Shown: positions 7,784-16,439 of the stretch, piece by piece | Layout of the letters: every line of letters begins with the position of its first letter | How positions within the stretch are numbered: position 1 is the first letter of the stretch | Source: Lentzea albida | GTDB lineage: Bacteria; Actinomycetota; Actinomycetes; Mycobacteriales; Pseudonocardiaceae | DNA length: 64,000 nucleotides | Reading direction: 5' to 3' | Assembly (NCBI RefSeq): GCF_900111005.1 | Contig: NZ_FOFV01000016.1 | Span: 124,001-188,000 of the forward strand | Program-made: the position numbers and the translations under genes | The notes under the pieces: model-generated | What the model saw: the letters and a program-made list of their open reading frames with translations, nothing else | Database searches by the model: none | Told to the model about the DNA's origin: nothing

Positions 7784-9019
7784 CTAAGCCGGGGTGAAGG
7801 CCAGCGCCACGTTGTGGCCGCCGAAGCCGAACGAGTCGTTCACGGCGGCCTCCAGCTTGATCTTGCGGGGTTCGCCCGCCACCACGTCCAGCGTGACGGC
7901 CGGGTCGAGGTTCTCCAGGTTGAGCGTCTGGGGAACGATGCCGTCGCGGATCGAGAGGACGGTGACGATGGCCTCTACCGCTCCTGCTGCGCCCAGCAGG
8001 TGGCCCAGTGCGCCCTTCGGCGCGGTCAGGACCGGGTGGTCGCCGATCGCCTTGCGGATCGCCACGGTCTCCGCGACGTCGCCCACCGGGGTGGAGGTCG
8101 CGTGGCAGTTCACGTGGCCCACGTCGGCCGGGTCGATGCCGCCCGAGCGCAGGGAGGCCGCGATGGCACGGGACTGGCCCACGCCCTCGGGGTCCGGGGC
8201 GGTGATGTGGTAGCCGTCGGCGGAGGTGCCGATGCCGGCGAGCTTGCCGTAGATCTTCGCGCCACGGGCCTCGGCGAACTCGCGGCGTTCCAGGACCATG
8301 ACGCCCGCGCCCTCGCCGAGGACGAAGCCGTCGCGGCCCGTGTCGAACGGGCGTGAGGCCTTCTCCGGCTCGTCGTTGCGGGTGCTCATGGTGCGGGCCT
8401 GCGAGAAGCCCGCCACCGGGATGGCCGTGATGCACGCTTCGGCGCCGCCCGCCACGACCACGTCGGCTTCGCCGGACTTGATCATGCGGTAGGCCCAGGC
8501 GATGGCCTCGGCGCCCGACGCGCAGGCGGAGACCGGGGCGTGCACGCCCGCCTGTGCCTTGAGCTCCAGGCCGACGTGGGCGGCCGGGCCGTTCGGCATC
8601 AGCATCGGGACGGTCAGCGGCGACACCTTGCGCAGGCCCTGCTGCTCCAGGAGGTCGTCCTGGGTCAGGAGGGTGATCGCGCCGCCGATGCCGGTGCCGA
8701 TGATGACGGCGAGGCGCTGGCGGTCGACGGTGTCGTCGTCGTGGCCCGCGTCGGACCACGCCTGGCGGGACGCCACGATGGCGACCTGCTCGGAGCGGTC
8801 CAGGCGGCGTGCCTCGACTCGGGGGAGCACCTCGGTCGGGTCCACCACGAGCTGCGACGCGATCTTGACCGGCAGGTCGTACTTCTCGACCCAGTCGTGG
8901 GTCATGGGGCGGACCCCGCTCTTGCCGGCCAGCAGCGCGTCCCAGGTGGACGTGATATCACCACCGAGCGGGGTGGTGGCACCCAGCCCGGTGATGACGA
9001 CCTCGATGCCCGAAGTCAC
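7784..9019 (-). CDS. fabF: 3-oxoacyl-ACP synthase II
   Basis: 411 residues. Condenses malonyl-ACP with growing acyl-ACP in fatty acid elongation. The Cys-His-His triad is visible: nucleophile in VSACASGAEA, His in NCHATSTPVGD and His in GALGHLLGAAGAVEA; the C-terminal SFGFGGHN glycine-rich loop is present. Length is standard for KAS II. GTG start at 9019 overlaps the acpP stop (GTGA), so translation is coupled. Last gene of fabD-fabH-acpP-fabF; clearly housekeeping rather than a type II PKS ketosynthase, because it sits with FabD, FabH and ACP and lacks a chain-length-factor partner. Confidence 0.95.
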   Translation of the reverse strand: MTSGIEVVITGLGATTPLGGDITSTWDALLAGKSGVRPMTHDWVEKYDLPVKIASQLVVDPTEVLPRVEARRLDRSEQVAIVASRQAWSDAGHDDDTVDRQRLAVIIGTGIGGAITLLTQDDLLEQQGLRKVSPLTVPMLMPNGPAAHVGLELKAQAGVHAPVSACASGAEAIAWAYRMIKSGEADVVVAGGAEACITAIPVAGFSQARTMSTRNDEPEKASRPFDTGRDGFVLGEGAGVMVLERREFAEARGAKIYGKLAGIGTSADGYHITAPDPEGVGQSRAIAASLRSGGIDPADVGHVNCHATSTPVGDVAETVAIRKAIGDHPVLTAPKGALGHLLGAAGAVEAIVTVLSIRDGIVPQTLNLENLDPAVTLDVVAGEPRKIKLEAAVNDSFGFGGHNVALAFTPA

Positions 9020-9252
9020 TTGTTGCTGGTGATGTAGTTCACCGCGTCACCAACGGTCTTGAGGTTGGCCAGCTCGTCGTCCGGGATCTTCACGCCGAAC
9101 TTGTCCTCAGCCTGGACGGCGATCTCGACCATCGACAGCGAGTCGATGTCGAGGTCGTCCACGAAGGACTTCTCAGCGGTGACGTCGTCGGCGGCAACGC
9201 CGGCGACCTCTTCGACGATCTCGGCAAGACCGGACAGGACGTTGTCGCTCAC
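9016..9252 (-). CDS. acpP: Acyl carrier protein
   Basis: 78 residues. The phosphopantetheine attachment site is the Ser of DLDIDSLSMVEIAVQAEDK. Acidic, four-helix ACP length, carries acyl chains as thioesters for the surrounding synthase enzymes. GTG start at 9252 behind GGGAAC; stop overlaps fabF by 4 nt. Lies 34 bp downstream of fabH. Confidence 0.95.
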   Translation of the reverse strand: MSDNVLSGLAEIVEEVAGVAADDVTAEKSFVDDLDIDSLSMVEIAVQAEDKFGVKIPDDELANLKTVGDAVNYITSNK

Positions 9253-9286
9253 TGAAGTTCCCTTTCGATTGAAACGGTGGAAGAAC

Positions 9287-10264
9287 TCATGGGCACCGGA
9301 CCACCTGTCCCGCGTAGGACAGGCCCGCGCCGAAACCGACCATCAGCACGACATCTCCCGAGGAGATCTCGCCCGCCGACCTCATGTGGTCCAGTGCCAT
9401 GGGGATCGAGGCCGAGGAGGTGTTGCCGGATTCGACGATGTCTCGAGCGATCTTCAGGTCCTCGCGCGCACCATTCTTGTGCAGGCGCTTGGCGATGGCC
9501 TCGATGATCCTGAGGTTGGCCTGGTGCGGGGCGAACACGTCCACGTCGGACAGTTCGACACCCGCGAGCTCGGCGGCGCGCAGCGCCACCGGGGCGATCT
9601 GGGTCGTGGCCCACCGGAAGACCGTCTGGCCCTCCTGGTGGATGAACGAGTCGCGGTCGTCGATGCGGATGACCTCGGACATGCTGCCGTCCGAGCCCCA
9701 CGCGACGGGGCCGATCTCGTTCGTCTCACCGGCGCCGACCACGACGGCACCCGCGCCGTCCGCGAAGATGATCGCGGTCGAGCGGTCGTCCTGGTGGGTC
9801 CAGTCGGTGAGCTTCTCGGCACCGATGACGAGGATGTTCTTCACGGTGCCGGCGCGGACGATGTCCGCGGCCGTCGCGACGGCGTAGCAGAAGCCCGCGC
9901 ACGCGGCGTTCAGGTCGAACGCGGCCGCGGCCTTGATGCCGAGGCGGGTGGCGACCTGCGCGGCGGCGTTCGGGATGGTCGACGGCATGGTGCACGTCGC
10001 CACGATCACGCCGCCGATGTCCTCCGGGGTGAGGCCCGCGTCCTCGATCGCCTTCGTGCCCGCGAGGACGGACATGTCGACGACACCCTCGTCCTTCGCG
10101 GCCACGCGCCGGTTCACGATGCCGACGCGCTCGCGGATCCACTCGTCCGAGGTGTCCATGCGCGCGGCGAGGTCGTGGTTGCTCACGACGGTCTCGGGCT
10201 GGTAGCTGCCGAGCCCGATGATGCGGCTACCCGCGGCTGCCTGCGGGGCCTGGAAGGTCGTCAC
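9287..10264 (-). CDS. fabH: 3-oxoacyl-ACP synthase III
   Basis: 325 residues. Starts fatty acid synthesis by condensing an acyl-CoA primer with malonyl-ACP. Catalytic Cys in NAACAGFCYAV, His in FAPHQANLRIIEAI and Asn in VESGNTSSASIP are all present. The N-terminus GSRIIGLGSYQPETVVSN matches the family. GTG start overlaps the fabD stop by 4 nt. In actinobacteria FabH prefers branched primers (isobutyryl-, anteiso-CoA), which would fit branched lipids; this is inferred from family knowledge. Confidence 0.95.
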   Translation of the reverse strand: MTTFQAPQAAAGSRIIGLGSYQPETVVSNHDLAARMDTSDEWIRERVGIVNRRVAAKDEGVVDMSVLAGTKAIEDAGLTPEDIGGVIVATCTMPSTIPNAAAQVATRLGIKAAAAFDLNAACAGFCYAVATAADIVRAGTVKNILVIGAEKLTDWTHQDDRSTAIIFADGAGAVVVGAGETNEIGPVAWGSDGSMSEVIRIDDRDSFIHQEGQTVFRWATTQIAPVALRAAELAGVELSDVDVFAPHQANLRIIEAIAKRLHKNGAREDLKIARDIVESGNTSSASIPMALDHMRSAGEISSGDVVLMVGFGAGLSYAGQVVRCP

Positions 10265-11190
10265 TTATCGGCTCCAACGGTCTCGATGAGCTCCGAGACC
10301 TTCTCCAGCTGGTCGGGGGTCTTGAGGGCGAGGGTCGCGGTGCCCTTCATCGCACGCTTGGCGAGACCCGTCAGCACGCCGGCGGGCGGCAGTTCGAGCG
10401 AGCCCGCGACACCCTTCTCGACGAAGGTGGCCTGGCAGAGGTCCCAGCGGACGGGGCTCGTGACCTGGGTGACCAGGCGCGAGAGCACCTCGGCGCCCTC
10501 GGTGACGAGCTGACCGTCCTTGTTGGACACCAGCGGCAGCGACGGGTCCTGCGTGGTCACTTCGGCGGCACGCGCGCGCACGGCGTCTTCCGCGGGCGCC
10601 ATGTACTTGGTGTGGAACGCGCCCGCGACGGCCAGCTTGCGGATCTTCGCCGGGCCGGGCGGGTTCTCGACGAGCGCGTCGAGCGCGGAGTGCGGACCGG
10701 CCGCGACGATCTGGCCGGCGCCGTTGCGGTTCGCGGGCACGAGACCGAGCTCCTCGAGGCGCGCGAGCACCTCCAGCTCGTCGCCGCCGAGCACCGCGGC
10801 CATGCCGGTCGGCTCCAGGGCGCACGCCTGCGCCATCGCGGCACCGCGCACGGCGGCCAGGGCGACGGCGTCGTCGGCGCTGATGACGCCCGCGACGGCG
10901 GCCGCGGCGAGCTCGCCGACCGAGTGGCCACCGACGATCACGGCGGAGGGCAGTTCCACGCGCTTGCGCAGCTCACCGAACGCGAGCACGGCGAGAGCCA
11001 CGACCAGCGGCTGGGTGATCGCGGTGTCGACGATCTCGTCGGCCTCCGCGGTGGTGCCGAGGCGCACCAGGTCCAGGCCCGTGATCTCCGACCACGTCCG
11101 GACCTGCTTCTCCGCCCCCTCCAGTTCGAGCCAGGGGGTGAGCATGCCGGGCGTCTGGGACCCTTGTCCGGGCGCGAGGAGTGCGATCAC
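10261..11190 (-). CDS. fabD: Malonyl-CoA:ACP transacylase
   Basis: 309 residues from GTG 11190, so that the product begins VIALLAPGQGSQTPGML, the usual FabD start; the open frame runs upstream to 11346 but that part lacks homology-like sequence and contains the promoter. Active-site Ser in GGHSVGELAAAAVAGV; GQGSQ oxyanion-hole motif near the start; His in GAFHTKYM. First gene of the fab operon; also likely to serve any type II PKS in the genome, as in Streptomyces. Expression probably controlled by the FasR-like protein next door. Confidence 0.93.
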   Translation of the reverse strand: MIALLAPGQGSQTPGMLTPWLELEGAEKQVRTWSEITGLDLVRLGTTAEADEIVDTAITQPLVVALAVLAFGELRKRVELPSAVIVGGHSVGELAAAAVAGVISADDAVALAAVRGAAMAQACALEPTGMAAVLGGDELEVLARLEELGLVPANRNGAGQIVAAGPHSALDALVENPPGPAKIRKLAVAGAFHTKYMAPAEDAVRARAAEVTTQDPSLPLVSNKDGQLVTEGAEVLSRLVTQVTSPVRWDLCQATFVEKGVAGSLELPPAGVLTGLAKRAMKGTATLALKTPDQLEKVSELIETVGADK

Positions 11191-11257
11191 GTCGATTACT
11201 AAAGCCGGTGAACCCACCGGTACCCCATGTCGTGAAGAACGAAGTACGGCGATCGTA

Positions 11258-11276
11258 TTTGTAGAGACCCTACAAA
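11258..11276 (-). promoter_or_regulatory. Palindrome in the fabD promoter, candidate FasR operator
   Basis: TTTGTAG-AGACC-CTACAAA: perfect 7-bp arms, 68 bp upstream of the fabD GTG and beyond the end of the fasR-like gene. An A/T-rich palindrome in otherwise GC-rich DNA, in the only promoter region of the fab operon, next to the gene of the known activator family. Binding is inferred. Confidence 0.7.
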
Positions 11277-11384
11277 AGTGACTCCCAGGTGAACGCTCCG
11301 CGACGTAACCCCAGCTCAGCGCTATCCGAGGTCGTTCGGCCCTCACCCCAACGGCTGTGTGCGAAGTCCGTCACAGGCCGTTCG

Positions 11385-12584
11385 CTACCACAGGCCCCGG
11401 GAGCGCGCTAGGCGTCCTACAGACAATGCGACGCGAAGCACAAGCGCGTCTCGAGCGTCATGTGCATTTCTTCCCGTCATTTCCTGAACGCGCCGAAGGC
11501 GATATCTGACCGTGTTCGGGTGCACGAACAGTCTTTTCGCGCACGTCTCCAGCACGCCCCCGACCTCCAGGAACGCGTCCACGGTCTCCAGCAGCGCGCC
11601 GCCCGCGTCCTCCAGCGGCCGGGCGACCCGGTCCACCAGCTGCCACTCGGCCTCCGGGTCGCCCGCCAGCGCCCGTTCCGGCAGCAGGTCGAGCGATCGG
11701 ACGGGCCGGGGCGCGGCGGGCCAGCCGACCACGGCGCGCAGGCCGCTCAGCGCGTCACTGGCGCTGCGGTGGGCCTCGGACAGGCTGGCCACCGTCGGGC
11801 CGGCCACGACCGGCCCCTCGCCGAAGCCCTCGGCGATGCGCCCCAGCACGTCCTCCCCGGTCTCCGTCGGCCCGCCGAGCACGACGACCAGCCGCGAGCC
11901 CTGCACGGACAGCAGCACCGGCCGCCCGGCGCGGGCCGCCTTGCTGCGCACCGAGTAGATGATCGCGGGCGGGTCCTCGCCGCCGGGGTTGCCGACCAGC
12001 ACCGTCGCCTCCAGCGCCGGGTCCCAGCCCAGCGCCGCCGCGCGGGAGAGCAGCGACTCCTCGGGGTCGCCACGCACGATGCCGTCGACGACCAGCGCCT
12101 CCAGCCGGGCGTCCCACGCGCCGCGCGCCTCGGCGGCCGCCGCGTAGGAGGTGGCGGCGGAGAACGCGATCTCCCGCCCGTACCGCAGCACGCCCTCCAT
12201 CAGCAGCGCGCGCTCGGCGTCGTCGGCCGCCATCTCCGGCAGCTGCCCCTCGAACAGCTCCAGCGCGATCCTGACCAGCTCGACGGTCTGGCGCAGGCTG
12301 ACCCAGCGGGAGATGTCCTTGGGGGCGCTGCGGAACGCGTCCGCCGTCAGCCGGATCGCCTGCTGCCGGTCGTGCAGCCACTCGCAGAACCCAGCGACGC
12401 CGTTCTGGATCAGCAGCAGGACGCTCGCCCGCTGGTCCGCGGGCATCCGGGCGAACCACGGCAGCCGCCGCTCCATCTCGGACACGCTGGCGGTCGCGAG
12501 CGAACCCGACGCGCGTTCGATCTTGCGCATGGTGCGGGCGGAGAGCGTCGGCGGGTGCTCCTCCTTCGCCTTGCTGCTGGTCAT
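11385..12584 (-). CDS. fasR: PucR/CdaR-type transcriptional regulator, FasR-like activator of the fab operon
   Basis: 399 residues. The C-terminal helix-turn-helix of the PucR class is visible (LETCAKRLFVHPNTVRYRLRR, about residues 350-372); the N-terminal and middle parts (LPWFARMPADQRASVLLLIQNGV; GGD-like central region) match the FasR proteins that lie upstream of fabD in streptomycetes and relatives. Same strand and order as the fab genes, 194 bp upstream of fabD, transcribed separately or as leader gene. Inferred to activate fatty acid synthesis through the palindrome at 11258-11276. The symbol rests on synteny as well as sequence. Confidence 0.85.
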   Translation of the reverse strand: MTSSKAKEEHPPTLSARTMRKIERASGSLATASVSEMERRLPWFARMPADQRASVLLLIQNGVAGFCEWLHDRQQAIRLTADAFRSAPKDISRWVSLRQTVELVRIALELFEGQLPEMAADDAERALLMEGVLRYGREIAFSAATSYAAAAEARGAWDARLEALVVDGIVRGDPEESLLSRAAALGWDPALEATVLVGNPGGEDPPAIIYSVRSKAARAGRPVLLSVQGSRLVVVLGGPTETGEDVLGRIAEGFGEGPVVAGPTVASLSEAHRSASDALSGLRAVVGWPAAPRPVRSLDLLPERALAGDPEAEWQLVDRVARPLEDAGGALLETVDAFLEVGGVLETCAKRLFVHPNTVRYRLRRVQEMTGRNAHDARDALVLRVALSVGRLARSRGLW

Positions 12585-12705
12585 ACCCGCAGCTTAGGGC
12601 CAGTCGAGCCCCATCACCGGTACGGGTGACAGAACCCATGGACCCGTGTGAACCCCCATACCTTCGGGCAGCAGAGATCTTTCGGTCCGGCGCGGAGGTT
12701 CGATC

Positions 12706-14262
12706 TTGCACAGGTTCCCGGTACTCGCCCTGAGCGTGGTGACCCTGCTGACGACGACTGCGATCGCCTCGGCCGATCCTCCCGACCCCCTCACCGAGTT
12801 CCACGCACAACCGGTCAAGTGGGCGCCGTGCAGCGGAAAACTCGCCGAACTGGAGTGCACCACGCTCGTCGCGCCGCTCGACTACGCGAAACCGGGCGGG
12901 GACAGGATCAACCTGACGGTCAGCCGCAGGAAGGCCGCGGCCGCCGACCGCAGGCGCGGCGTGCTGTTCACCAATCCGGGTGGACCTGGCGGTTCGGGGC
13001 TCGGGCTGCCGCTGTTCCTGATGAAGTCCGAGCTCGCGCAGGTCTACGACCTGATCGGCATCGACCCGCGCGGTGTCGGCGGCTCGACGGCGCTGAACTG
13101 CCGCAGCGCGCCCGCGATCGCCGCGCCCGAGTCCCGGCCCGCGGACGGCGAGTTCGGCAAGTGGGCGGCCGAGGCCCGCGAGGCCGAGGAGGCCTGCCAG
13201 ATCTCGGGCGGCGGGATCCGGCAGTTCATCAGCACCGCCAACACCGCGCGGGACATGGACGTCGTCCGGGCCGTCCTCGGCGAGGCGAAGATCAACTACC
13301 TGGGCTACTCCTACGGCACGTACCTCGGCGCCGTGTACGGGACGATGTTCCCCGGCCGGCTCGACCGCAGCGTGCTCGACTCCGCGGTGCACCCGGAGTG
13401 GATCTGGCACGAGCAGTTCCGCCAGCAGGCCATCGCCTACCGGCAGGACGTCGAGGCGTGGGCGGCGTGGGTGGGGGAGCGCGCCGAGAAGTTCGGGCTC
13501 GGCAAGTCGCGGGACGAGGTGCTCGCCGAGGTCGAGAAGGTCGCGGTGAAGCTGCGCGCCACGCCGGTCGGCGAGTACGACCAGTCCTCCTTCGACGGCG
13601 CGGTGGGCGTCGGCGCCCGTTACCGTCCACTGTGGTCGGACCTGGCGTCGATCGTGACCAAGCTGCGGTCCGGGGAGCAGCCCGCGAACGCCGAGGGCGC
13701 CAAGGCCGGGCAGGTGCTCACGAAGACCGGGTTGCAGGAACTGCGCTCCGGGGTGTTCGACACGGTCACCTGCGAGTCGGACTGGCCGACGGAACTGCAC
13801 GTCTACTACGAGGACATGCGGATGTTCCGCGAGCGCTACCCCTACGGCTTCGGGATCGTGCGGGCCGCGCCCATGACGTGCACGTTCCGCGCGTTCACGC
13901 CGCCGGAGGCACCGGTCAAGCTCGCGCGCGAGGGCTACCCGATCGGCGTCGTCGTGCAGTCCGAGGGCGACACGCAGACCCAGTACGCGGGCGGCCCGGC
14001 GATGGCGCGGCGGCTCGGGCACAACCTGATCACCGTCACCGACGAGGGCAAGCACGGCCTCTACAACGGCGGCAACAAGTGCGTGGACGAGAAGGTCAAC
14101 CGGTACCTCGTCGACGGGGCGCTGCCGGGCAGCAGTTCCGAGTGCGCCGGCGACCCGAGGCCGGACGTGCCGAAGGACGGGCAGGGCGGCTCGGCGCTGA
14201 CGTTGTCACCGGAGGGCATCCAGGCCTACCTGGACGGCCGCGGGTTCTCCGCGCGGCCCTAG
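12706..14262 (+). CDS. Secreted alpha/beta hydrolase, tripeptidyl aminopeptidase family (S33)
   Basis: 518 residues from TTG 12706 with GGAGG about 11 bp upstream. N-terminal signal peptide (FPVLALSVVTLLTTTAIASA, cut after ASA). Oxyanion loop NPGGPGGSG and nucleophile Ser202 in GYSYGTYLGAVYG; acid and His lie in VQSEGDTQTQY and TDEGKHGLYNGG; the C-terminal TAP-like domain ends near VDGALPG. Removes N-terminal tripeptides from extracellular proteins in the described Streptomyces enzymes. Divergent from fasR, followed by a strong terminator. A cytoplasmic paralogue without the Ser lies at 55251-56669. Confidence 0.9.
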   Translation: MHRFPVLALSVVTLLTTTAIASADPPDPLTEFHAQPVKWAPCSGKLAELECTTLVAPLDYAKPGGDRINLTVSRRKAAAADRRRGVLFTNPGGPGGSGLGLPLFLMKSELAQVYDLIGIDPRGVGGSTALNCRSAPAIAAPESRPADGEFGKWAAEAREAEEACQISGGGIRQFISTANTARDMDVVRAVLGEAKINYLGYSYGTYLGAVYGTMFPGRLDRSVLDSAVHPEWIWHEQFRQQAIAYRQDVEAWAAWVGERAEKFGLGKSRDEVLAEVEKVAVKLRATPVGEYDQSSFDGAVGVGARYRPLWSDLASIVTKLRSGEQPANAEGAKAGQVLTKTGLQELRSGVFDTVTCESDWPTELHVYYEDMRMFRERYPYGFGIVRAAPMTCTFRAFTPPEAPVKLAREGYPIGVVVQSEGDTQTQYAGGPAMARRLGHNLITVTDEGKHGLYNGGNKCVDEKVNRYLVDGALPGSSSECAGDPRPDVPKDGQGGSALTLSPEGIQAYLDGRGFSARP

Positions 14263-14281
14263 CGACCGGCGGGAGGAATGT

Positions 14282-14316
14282 GGAAGGGCCCGCCACGGAG
14301 CGTGGCGGGCCCTTCC
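14282..14316 (+). terminator. Rho-independent-type terminator
   Basis: 16-bp perfect arms (14282-14297, 14301-14316), GAG loop, 20 bp after the S33 peptidase stop. Belongs to the recurrent GAAGGGCCC...GGGCCCTTC type in this window. Confidence 0.85.
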
Positions 14317-14483
14317 CTCTCCCCGGTCCCCACCGGTCCTTCCACTCTGGACTGTATTGAGACAAAAATCCACGTCAGCCACCCTTTCGTGTAGCAGTGT
14401 CGAAGTTGAACGGCGGTGTGATCCGCGAAACGATCAGACGGTCGGATCTTCACTCACCGCAACTTTTGTTCTAGGAGGGGCCC

Positions 14484-15254
14484 GTGGGCTCGCAAATCAC
14501 CGAGGGCCTGGGCCAGGCGTGGGCGATGATCGCCACGTTCGTGCCGAAGCTGCTCGGCTTCCTCGTCGTGCTGCTCATCGGCTGGTTTATCGCCAAGGCA
14601 CTGGCCAAGGGCGTCCAGTTCCTGCTCAAGCGCGTCGGCTTCGAAAAGCTGGTCGACAGGTCGGGCCTCAACGGCGCGATGCGGCAGTCGTCGATGGACG
14701 CCTCCGGTCTGATCTCCAAGATCGTGTACTACTTCGTGCTGCTCATCGCGCTGCAGCTGGCGTTCGGCGTCTTCGGCGCCTCGAACCCGGTCAGCACGCT
14801 GCTCAACGAGGTCATCGCGTACCTGCCGCGCATCGTCGTCGCGCTGGTGCTCGTGATCGTCGCGTCCGCGATCGGCACCGCCCTCAAGGGCCTCGTGACC
14901 GGCGCGCTCGGGCAGCGCTCGTACACGAAGCTCATGGGCAACATCACCTACGGCTTCGTGATGGCGCTCGGCATCATCGCGGCGCTCAACCAGCTGGGCA
15001 TCGCCATCTCGGTGACCATGCCGGTCCTCATCGCGGTGCTCGCCACCGTGGCCGGCGTGATCGTCATCGGTGTCGGCGGCGGCCTGGTCCGCCCGATGCA
15101 GCAGCGCTGGGAGGGCTGGCTGACCCGCGTGCAGGACGAGGCGCAGGCCCAGTCCCCGATGCCGCGCGCGTCGCAGGAGGTGCCCCAGAACGTCGGTGCC
15201 CGCATGGGCGACGCGCCGACGCCCCCGTCGGGCATGCCGATGACCGACCGGTAG
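14484..15254 (+). CDS. Small-conductance mechanosensitive channel-like membrane protein (CmpX type)
   Basis: 256 residues. GTG start with AGGAGGGG at ideal distance. About four hydrophobic segments: LLGFLVVLLIGWFIAKALAKG, IVYYFVLLIALQLAFGVF, IVVALVLVIVASAIG and a final pair around MALGIIAALNQLGIAISVTMPVLIAVLATVAGVIVIGVGGG. The first and second segments fit the conserved TM-helix repeat of the CmpX/YnaI-related group rather than a full MscS pore with beta domain, which is absent. The polar C-terminus is Pro/Gln-rich. Probably a membrane-tension or cell-envelope protein; substrate unknown. Monocistronic, with terminators on both sides. Confidence 0.75.
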   Translation: MGSQITEGLGQAWAMIATFVPKLLGFLVVLLIGWFIAKALAKGVQFLLKRVGFEKLVDRSGLNGAMRQSSMDASGLISKIVYYFVLLIALQLAFGVFGASNPVSTLLNEVIAYLPRIVVALVLVIVASAIGTALKGLVTGALGQRSYTKLMGNITYGFVMALGIIAALNQLGIAISVTMPVLIAVLATVAGVIVIGVGGGLVRPMQQRWEGWLTRVQDEAQAQSPMPRASQEVPQNVGARMGDAPTPPSGMPMTDR

Positions 15255-15268
15255 GTCTGATCTCGACG

Positions 15269-15301
15269 GAAGGGCCCGCGCTGGAGCAGCGCGGGCCCTT
15301 C
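15269..15301 (+). terminator. Rho-independent-type terminator
   Basis: 14-bp arms (15269-15282, 15288-15301), 5-nt loop, 14 bp after the CmpX-like gene stop; same GAAGGGCCC stem type as at 14282. Confidence 0.85.
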
Positions 15302-15383
15302 TTCGCGTTTTAGGTCGTTCTCCAGTTGCGGTCTACCAGGGGCGGCGAACCTCGGTTCCACGTGACGGTGGAGGAGACGTTCC

Positions 15384-16439
15384 ATGAAAGCCCTGGTGCT
15401 GTCCGGAGGCGCGGGAACACGCCTGCGACCATTCAGCTACTCGATGCCGAAACAACTGATCCCGATCGCCAACAAGCCCGTCCTCGAGTACGTGGTCGAC
15501 AACCTGCGCGAGATCGGGATCACCGAGATCGGCATCATCGTCGGCGACCGCGCTCACGAGATCTCCGACGTGCTGGGCGACGGATCCGCCCTGGGCGTGG
15601 CGATCACGTACATCCCGCAGGACGCGCCGCTCGGGCTCGCGCACTGCGTGAAGATCGCGCGGCCGTTCCTCGGCGACGACGACTTCGTGATGTACCTGGG
15701 CGACAACATGCTCGTCGAGGGGATCTCCGAGATCGCCGACGAGTTCGCGGCGAACCGGACGTCCGCTCAGGTCGTCGTCTACAAGGTGCCGGACCCGCGG
15801 GCGTTCGGCGTCGCCGAGGTGGACGAGAACTCGCGCGTGACGCGGCTGGTCGAGAAGCCGCAGGAGCCGCGCAGCGACCTCGCCATGATCGGCGTGTACT
15901 TCTTCACCCCGCGCATCCACGAGGCCGTGGACGCGATCGAGCCGTCGTGGCGCGGTGAGCTCGAGATCACCGACGCGTTGCAGTGGCTGGTGACGAACGA
16001 CCGCGACGTGCGGGCGCGGATCTACTCGGGGTTCTGGAAGGACACCGGGAAGGTTGAGGACGTGCTGGAGTGCAACCGCGAGGTGCTGCAACGGCTGCGC
16101 ACCGACGTCCAGGGCATCGTCGACGAGGAGAGCACCCTCATCGGGGACGTCGTGGTCGAGGAGGGCGCCCGCGTCGTCCGGTCGTGCATCGTCGGGCCCG
16201 CGATCATCGGCGCCGGCACGCTCGTCGAGGAGTCGATCATCGGCCCGTACACGGCGATCGGGGCGGACTGCCGGATCACCGAGTCCGGGGTGTCCGACTC
16301 GATCGTGCTGTCCGGTGCCCACGTGCACGACGTGTCCGGCATCGAGACCTCGTTGATCGGGCGCAAGGCCCGGGTCGGCTCGGCGAAACAACACCGGCTG
16401 GTCGTCGGTGACGACGCACATGTGGAGGTGGCGGCGTGA
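15384..16439 (+). CDS. rmlA: Glucose-1-phosphate thymidylyltransferase (long, StrD-type)
   Basis: 351 residues. Makes dTDP-glucose from dTTP and glucose-1-phosphate. N-terminal nucleotidyltransferase signature LSGGAGTRLRPFSYSMPKQL with the catalytic Arg/Lys, YLGDNM metal/sugar region, and a C-terminal left-handed beta-helix (VDEESTLIGDVVVEEGARVV... hexapeptide repeats). The extra about 60 residues over RmlA place it in the StrD/long subgroup typical of antibiotic sugar clusters, although that subgroup also occurs elsewhere. ATG with GGAGG 9 bp upstream. Stop overlaps rmlB start (GTGA). Supplies NDP-sugar for deoxysugar formation. Confidence 0.93.
   Translation: MKALVLSGGAGTRLRPFSYSMPKQLIPIANKPVLEYVVDNLREIGITEIGIIVGDRAHEISDVLGDGSALGVAITYIPQDAPLGLAHCVKIARPFLGDDDFVMYLGDNMLVEGISEIADEFAANRTSAQVVVYKVPDPRAFGVAEVDENSRVTRLVEKPQEPRSDLAMIGVYFFTPRIHEAVDAIEPSWRGELEITDALQWLVTNDRDVRARIYSGFWKDTGKVEDVLECNREVLQRLRTDVQGIVDEESTLIGDVVVEEGARVVRSCIVGPAIIGAGTLVEESIIGPYTAIGADCRITESGVSDSIVLSGAHVHDVSGIETSLIGRKARVGSAKQHRLVVGDDAHVEVAA

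Noticed and set aside
7106..8759. Long frames across the C-rich block and inverted repeat
   Set aside because: Low-complexity Arg/Pro/Ala translations; overlap fabF shadow and non-coding repeats.
7784..9019. fabF as a type II PKS ketosynthase
   Set aside because: Sits in fabD-fabH-acpP-fabF with no chain length factor; housekeeping KAS II.
11755..14055. 766-residue minus frame opposite the S33 peptidase
   Set aside because: Shadow; the peptidase has signal peptide, GYSYG and SD.
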